Assembly: GCA_963693305.1 (NCBI GenBank)
Contig: OY855904.1
Coordinates: forward strand, 17,021,996 to 17,085,995
Direction of reading: 5' to 3'
Source of the DNA: Meandrina meandrites
Taxonomy: Eukaryota > Cnidaria > Anthozoa > Scleractinia > Meandrinidae
DNA length: 64,000 nt
Shown: positions 58,601-64,000 of the stretch, piece after piece
How positions within the stretch are numbered: position 1 is the first letter of the stretch
How the letters are laid out: each line of letters opens with the position of its first letter
Translations under genes and position numbers: made by a program
The notes under the pieces: generated by a model
What the model saw: the letters and a program-made list of their open reading frames with translations, nothing else
What the model was told of the DNA's origin: nothing
The model's database searches: none

Positions 58601-61600
58601 ATATTATGGGATGTTCTGCTGGTAAACATATGACTACAAGTCCAGAGGTCAGCTCCAGTTCCCACTCAACTAAGGAGAATGGTTGCACGGTACATACACC
58701 GGGTAAGGGTAAAGCCTTTGTTTAAGAGAAGTTCCTGGTTCAAACTGTGTAAAATGTGTAGTCCATCAAATTATGGTGGTCATTGTTAGTCAATGGACCA
58801 TACCAATCCTTTGGAGCCATGTTAATAACGGATCCTGGATCCGCATGTTTTCTTGGCTCACAGGTGCCATGGGCAATGTTTGCATTTCAAATTTTTCACT
58901 TGTCAACAGTGTGTTAAATAAATTTGTTCCTGTTGTCTCAACAACAACAAGCGTTAATTTCCTGTAATAAGGCATGTGTGCTGCTGTTTGGTTGATATAT
59001 TCTTGAAACACATTGCAGATGTACCCAGACACTCACTGGAAAGCAGTGCCTTGAACAGCAAGAGAAAAGATTCATCAAACAGTATTTCCTCAGTCAAAGA
59101 GCCTGATATCCCAGAACCAAAAAACGACTTGTTCTCATTACTATCCAAAGACAAGGTAAACACCTCACCCTGGCTGCAGTACAAACAGCCAAACCTTTTT
59201 AGATTCTAGGATTATCTACTTTTTATTCTTTACAAATGTTGATTTTTCTCACACTCAAGTGGGAGCCATGCAGATAAAACAATAACCTTTATTGATGAAA
59301 TGAAATAAACAATTTCCAAAACAAAATGGAAAATTATTTCTAATCAATGCATCAGTTTTTATACCCACACCATGTGGCCCTGCAGTGCCTAAAAATATGT
59401 ATTGTAACAAATTTGACAAGATTTGCACAAATGTGGTGGAAGTGCAGGTGATTGAGAGGTCAGGCAATGGCATATGGCAACAAAGAAACTAAAGCTAACA
59501 TCAGTTATAACTTAGTTTCCACATACTACATACCACTGAGACTCACAGCTGTGTATAAAAAATATTTTCAACCTAAGTTGTTCCTCAACCAGGAAAAAAC
59601 AACTGACAATGCAAAAATAAAGGTACTAAAATAGGCAAAAAATTGTTAAAAACATGTTTTTGCATATTATAAGTGATTAATTTTCTCCCAAAACATTGGA
59701 ATTTTGGAATTAATTGCAATTAACTGATTATAACAATAAATTTAAAACAAGGTTGTAAAACCAAAGATAAAACTAAAAAAACAGTAGGTATATAACATAA
59801 ACGAAGATACAGTTGATGTTGGTAATTTTATACTTCTAAGTGCAATATTGGTTCTTTTTTCAGAATGAGGATCGAATGTCGTCAAAGAAGCCTATTCCAA
59901 TTAGGTAAAATACCTACTAGTTACCATGGGTATATATCTTGGTGTCGCAGAAGCTATCGTTAGCTATAATGCTGTGGTATTGGTATTGTTTAGTGTCTTT
60001 TGAATCCTTTGTTTTACATCCTAACTGCCTTTAATGGCTATGCTATGAAAAAAGATAACTATTAAACAGGGCTTGAGACTAACTTTGTAGGTTACTTAAG
60101 CCCAGTGGCAAGTGACAGCTTTGATTTTACTAGCCAAAACAAGCTTTCACTAGCCTGGACTGTTAAACTTGCATGTAACTTATAATTGGCAGACAGCAGT
60201 TTCTGTCATTCATCATAAGTCTAAATCTCCCTTTCTTCTCACCCCTAGATTTTCCATGGCCATTTTCTCACTTGTGCCCTTTTTGTGCTTTACAATACTC
60301 AATGAATGTTGCTCTCCATGCACTATAGAGAACAAAATACCGGTAAACCTTGAATTGCTATTTTATTATTGTTGTGTTCTTTTTGTCAGGTCTAATGACA
60401 ATGACTGCTCGACTCCTAAGCCTGTTCCAGTTAACCAAGTCAGAGTGTAAGTATTGACGATCTAATTTGAGCACTAAGATGATCAGTATCGTAAGATTCC
60501 ATATATAGATAGCTGCTTAATATTTTGGTAATATTGTTTCCCTTGTTATGAGTGGTGTTTTTCTGCTTTTGAAATATACTGTAAGTTCCTGCTTATAGAA
60601 CTTATGACTGGAAGGAATTTTTCTATGAAAAGAAAATTCTTCAAGGTCTGTTTGTTTCCTTGTGTTCTTTGCCATGTGATGGTCACATGTAATTACTTTG
60701 CAATGGTTTTGTGACAGTCATGTTAAAACTGCTCTAGTTAAAATGCCCTGCATATCAAATAATATACTGTGTTCTCTAAACGTACAAAATATATCTGAGC
60801 TTTACCATCATTATTGCTAGTAGTTGGTTAATGAACATTTCCCTCAGGTAAAGGCAACTCCCTGTATGCTGCTGGCTGGGATACTCATTTTATTGATTAT
60901 TATGATTCCATAAATGATATTATTGTATTAATGTACCATCTAAAGCTTTCTGCACCCATTGCATGCCTACAATGCGGGACATAAATCTTGGGACATGTGC
61001 CACACTTGTGGGACAATCACTGCTAGCACCCCCCTCCCCCCAAGCAATGTTGAGATTTGCCTATGCCACGCAGCAAGTTCAGGGCATTTATGTTTTTCAA
61101 CATTTGCTTGGGGGAAGGGGGGCGCTTGGGAGTGGGGAACGGGGGACTTGGGAGCGTACAGACTCTTTTTTAAAATCCTCTAAGGATCTCTTGCACTATT
61201 CAATGCTTTTTTTAGAAATGTCCCAAGTATTTTTGACCTCCATTGTGGGATACTGCTCACACTCTCTTTTGGAGCATGATTCTTGGCAAGCCATTATACC
61301 TTGGCACTCACCAGTGAAAGAGTCTTCATTGTTCCCTCTGAAATGTGAAGTGGAAATCAAAATTTCCATTTTGCATCCCTGTCACTTCTTCATGGCACCC
61401 CTCCCTCCCTCTCCCAACAAGGCTATCTCTACTGCTTCAATCCATTATTCTAAGCTCTGAACTAATTGCTTTTGGTTCTTTTTTCCCTTTGAATTGCTAA
61501 TAATTTAGTTCTTTAACCTAAAGTCTTTACTCTCTTTACATACTAGTTAGAGAATAATATTCATTCTTTTTCTCTCCATTAGGCAGATGACAAAGTCTCA

Positions 61601-62013
61601 ACTAGAGTTTTTCAGAATGCTTGATCAAAAAATTGATGCGGTTGGTGTGATTTGATTGATTACAACTTTTGTTTTGTTACTGTTCTTTCAGGGATGGGGT
61701 ATTTGATGAAGCGTTTGAATGGAACGCACAATTTTTGGCAGTATGAATATCATGTTGACATTTATGTATGTATGACTAGCATAGTACAGTATACACAAAT
61801 AAAATCATTTTGAAATTTGGCCAGTACACTAATATGACAATGAATTTTAGATACTTCAAAATACGTTGAAAAAGCTTTAGTATGTATCACAGAGGACTGA
61901 ACTTCACAGAAGCAGTTGCATGCATGGGAATGCTGTAGTTTTAACTTTGTAACACTTGACCTTTCTCTCTCTCTCTCTAGGGACCGGATTATATTTCTGA
62001 GACTGAAAGCTGA
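55681..62013 (+). CDS. Unrecognised protein, 3' coding part (six exons)
   Basis: Exons 55681-55731, 59019-59155, 59864-59904, 60390-60446, 61583-61640 and 61981-62013 join in one frame to give about 125 C-terminal residues ending at TGA 62011-62013. The sequence reads SHFSLPDLDPHSNITV, then a Ser/Lys/Pro-rich, low-complexity middle (NSKRKDSSNSISS, EPKNDLFSLLSKDK, KKPIPIR, STPKPVPVNQ). It ends in a helical segment QMTKSQLEFFRMLDQKI and GPDYISETES. There is no membrane helix. I do not recognise the family; the make-up suits a disordered adaptor with a short C-terminal binding helix. The donor after 61640 is GTTGGT, which is weak. The 5' exons were not found. An ATG just before the donor at 52180 is phase-compatible but unproven. 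Consistent phases over five introns make a real gene likely. Confidence 0.6.
56768..57100. mobile_element. Palindromic MITE (about 150-base arms)
   Basis: The left TTACAGTCAAAATACTCAGC mirrors GCTGAGTACTTTGACTGTAA. The inner arms GAATATTGTAGATCATCCAAC and GTTGGATGATCTACAATATTC flank a loop of about 40 bases. The repeat is very regular. It is in the first long intron of the 55.7-62.0 kb gene. Confidence 0.9.
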
Positions 62014-62861
62014 CATGAGACTGCAAGATTTTAGAATTGTTTTGAGAAATACCTAGACAACAACTGTAGGTCTTAACAGTCATTTAAAGCAGTGATTAGA
62101 AGCAATGAAATCTGCAGGCTGCAGGTCTACAGTATATAGCATGTCCATGATGAACAAACCCCTGCAGGGTCGTACGATGCAGCATCAAAATAATCTGCAC
62201 CATACAATCCTCTAGATATACTCTTGGCATGCTTACACGTGGAATGTTTGTGTAAAGATCGAGTGTCATGTGCTGTATGCCACTTGCAATCTTTTGTGAA
62301 GTCTACTTGAAGATGAACCTACAACTGGAACTGATCTTGAGGTAGTTCATGGCCGGCCGGCCAAACACAGAGCCACTGATATGAAAAGGTTATAGCCTAT
62401 CAGAGGAAATAGTCTCTTTGTTGCATTGAGGGGAAATGTTATCTTGAGAGTCAGACAATATTCAGGCAAACGACAGCAGTCAGTCATCAAGTACGTTAAG
62501 GTAGACATGATTACTGCTGACAAAGCAAGTGGAATTTAAACAAAGCTTGTGGACCAGTCACGGGGTGTTATTTTGTAGTCTTTTGTATATCTCCGTCCCA
62601 GGCTTTGCAATTGTTACAAACGTGTAACGTGCAATTCCTTAGCCCGTCACAACACCCCACACCCGTTTCCGTGGTCCCAGTTGTATAAGGAAGCTCTACA
62701 GAATAGTTCAAAAGACAATTCCTTGCCATAATGTTTTATTATCATGCATTGTCATTGTATATTATCCTTTCGCATCTTGAAAGTTACAGAAGTTATAATG
62801 GCCATTCGCTGAATATCAATTGTACACTAGGTATTTTATTTATGTTATTTATGTTTTGTCT

Positions 62862-63093
62862 TACCGTATTTTCTCGATTAGACGCCCCCGGCGTTTATTT
62901 CAAGCTTGGCCTGGTGGACCCGGCGTTTATTTGGCTCTGCAGTTTATTTGAGCCTGTTTTTCATTAAGCAACGGTTTTTATTCATTATTTCTGGCTAATA
63001 TACCTACAGCTTATTTTACTTTACATAAATACCCGAGAGGCCTATTTTCAACTCTACCTTGGAGACCCGCTGTTTAATCGAGAAAATACGGTA
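62862..63093. mobile_element. MITE with TACCGTATTTTCTCGATTA ends
   Basis: TACCGTATTTTCTCGATTA is exactly mirrored by TAATCGAGAAAATACGGTA. GGCGTTTATTT units recur inside. Non-autonomous. Confidence 0.95.
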
Positions 63094-63524
63094 TATGGTG
63101 TTTTATGGGTCGCAAAACTGCCTTGTAAGTCCAATTTAAATATAACAGTCTAGAGAGGGTAGAGGGAATCCACAAAACTGTGGCCAAGTTACTCATTAAC
63201 GGGGGCCTTTTGCTGGCCTTAAATCGCAATAAATTTTCGATGCTTTGTATCCAAAAGTGAATTGAGGTGACATGGTTGCCCAATGCAAAAGGATATTTAG
63301 TGCTATGAATTTAACAACTTATATAAACATATAGAATGAAAGGCTTTCAAAGCCCATTGGAGAGGATGCTGGAGTGGAAGTCAACTCCTTTTCTGTCCTG
63401 TTACAGATTATGTACAATGAGAATTATAATTGGGGGCGTTCTTCAAGGTTTTGAAAAGATAAGTTGGCTAATATCGATTTCAGGTTCAATAATGAATAAA
63501 TTTGACTAGTTGAAAACGAAATTA

Positions 63525-63759
63525 TTACTGTGAAACTCAGAAAACCGTGAACACCAGAAATATTTATGTAATGTTATTGCGTTGCAAGGAAGGAGAAAGC
63601 CAATCAGGCGTGAGAAAACTAAACAGCAACGGTACATAGTTTGAGATTTGCTCGCGTGTCCTGAACTTTATCTGAACTTTGTTTATTTTGATTGGTCACT
63701 ACACAATCAACATTCCTGAAGTATTTCAGGTGTTCATGGTTTTCTGAGTTTGACTGTAA
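63525..63759. mobile_element. MITE with about 40-base inverted ends
   Basis: The left TTACTGTGAAACTCAGAAAA is mirrored by TTTTCTGAGTTTGACTGTAA. The sub-terminal ends CCGTGAACACC / GGTGTTCATGG also pair. Confidence 0.85.
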
Positions 63760-64000
63760 CGTCGTTCTGGATGTCAGGCAATATCGATGCATGCTACTTG
63801 CATGCGTTGCTTGCTAATTTTGCAATTCAGAGGTTGACCAGGCACTGAAACGTAGCTTTTCTCTTCAGCATAGTTTAATATAGTACAGTTTCCATAACAG
63901 AGATATTGTGGTTTGTTTCGGTAAAGAGTAAACTTGCGGATTAAAAAACCGTTGTAGGTAAAGAGAGAGAACTTTCCATTTTAAGTATTTATAACAATAC

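Larger units (their letters stand above)
62014..64000. other. 3' flank with MITEs, no gene seen
   Basis: Downstream of the stop at 62013. Two TIR elements (listed separately) account for about 470 bases. The open frames left, such as 62731-62967, lie across one MITE and are not genes. Confidence 0.5.

Noticed and set aside
61691..61745. Extra exon (GGATGGGGTATTTGATG...) before the last exon of the 55.7-62.0 kb gene
   Set aside because: It would need a donor at a non-GT site and would break the DQKIDA-GPDY continuity.

Overview
The window looks like nuclear DNA of an anthozoan cnidarian, most likely a stony coral. This is inferred from four things: intron-rich animal genes (WDR31, ACBD6, ALAD, UBL5, a C11orf68-like gene and a nicotinic-type Cys-loop receptor) in short, tightly packed transcription units; AT-rich introns; very many small inverted-repeat (MITE/foldback) elements; and tRNA-derived SINEs. 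There is nothing bacterial or organellar. All genes were built by hand from splice sites and reading-frame continuity. No database search was possible.

Layout, left to right. (1) 1-2000 is mostly nested palindromes. (2) 2019-6027, minus strand, is the 5' half of a Cys-loop (nicotinic-type) receptor gene. Its N-terminus carries an extra MANSC/PAN-like cysteine-rich exon and a Thr/Pro linker exon, both of symmetric phase 1-1. The channel half lies outside the window or is lost. (3) 8174-8395, plus, is a single-exon 73-residue coiled-coil protein. (4) 8979-11504 holds a C-rich MITE and a 1.43-kb inverted repeat with two 655-base arms. (5) 11853-19047, plus, is WDR31 in eleven coding exons. (6) 19130-20383 is a stack of nested transposons. 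(7) 21649-23048, minus, is a two-exon C11orf68-like gene, divergent from (8) ACBD6, 23784-29350, plus, eight coding exons. (9) 29.9-30.9 kb is an element ending in GC-rich inverted repeats. (10) 31556-37455, minus, is ALAD in twelve coding exons, divergent from (11) UBL5, 38606-40458, plus, four coding exons. (12) 43685-47272, plus, is a three-exon 250-residue orphan protein with one C-terminal membrane helix. (13) 47.3-55.6 kb has no gene I can defend, only weak candidate segments and repeats. (14) 55681-62013, plus, holds the last six coding exons of an unrecognised, probably nuclear or cytosolic, Ser/Lys/Pro-rich protein. (15) 62.0-64.0 kb has two more MITEs.

The genes do not form a pathway. 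They include haem synthesis (ALAD), splicing (UBL5), lipid-CoA handling (ACBD6), a cilium-linked WD-repeat protein (WDR31) and a receptor. The layout is of compact head-to-head pairs (C11orf68-like/ACBD6 and ALAD/UBL5) and tail-to-tail pairs (WDR31/C11orf68-like and ACBD6/ALAD). In both head-to-head pairs one start codon sits inside a YY1-like ATGGCGG motif. The most interesting items are the exon-shuffled MANSC-Cys-loop receptor, the 655-base-arm inverted repeat, and a three-level nested transposon whose empty sites for two of the levels are also in the window.
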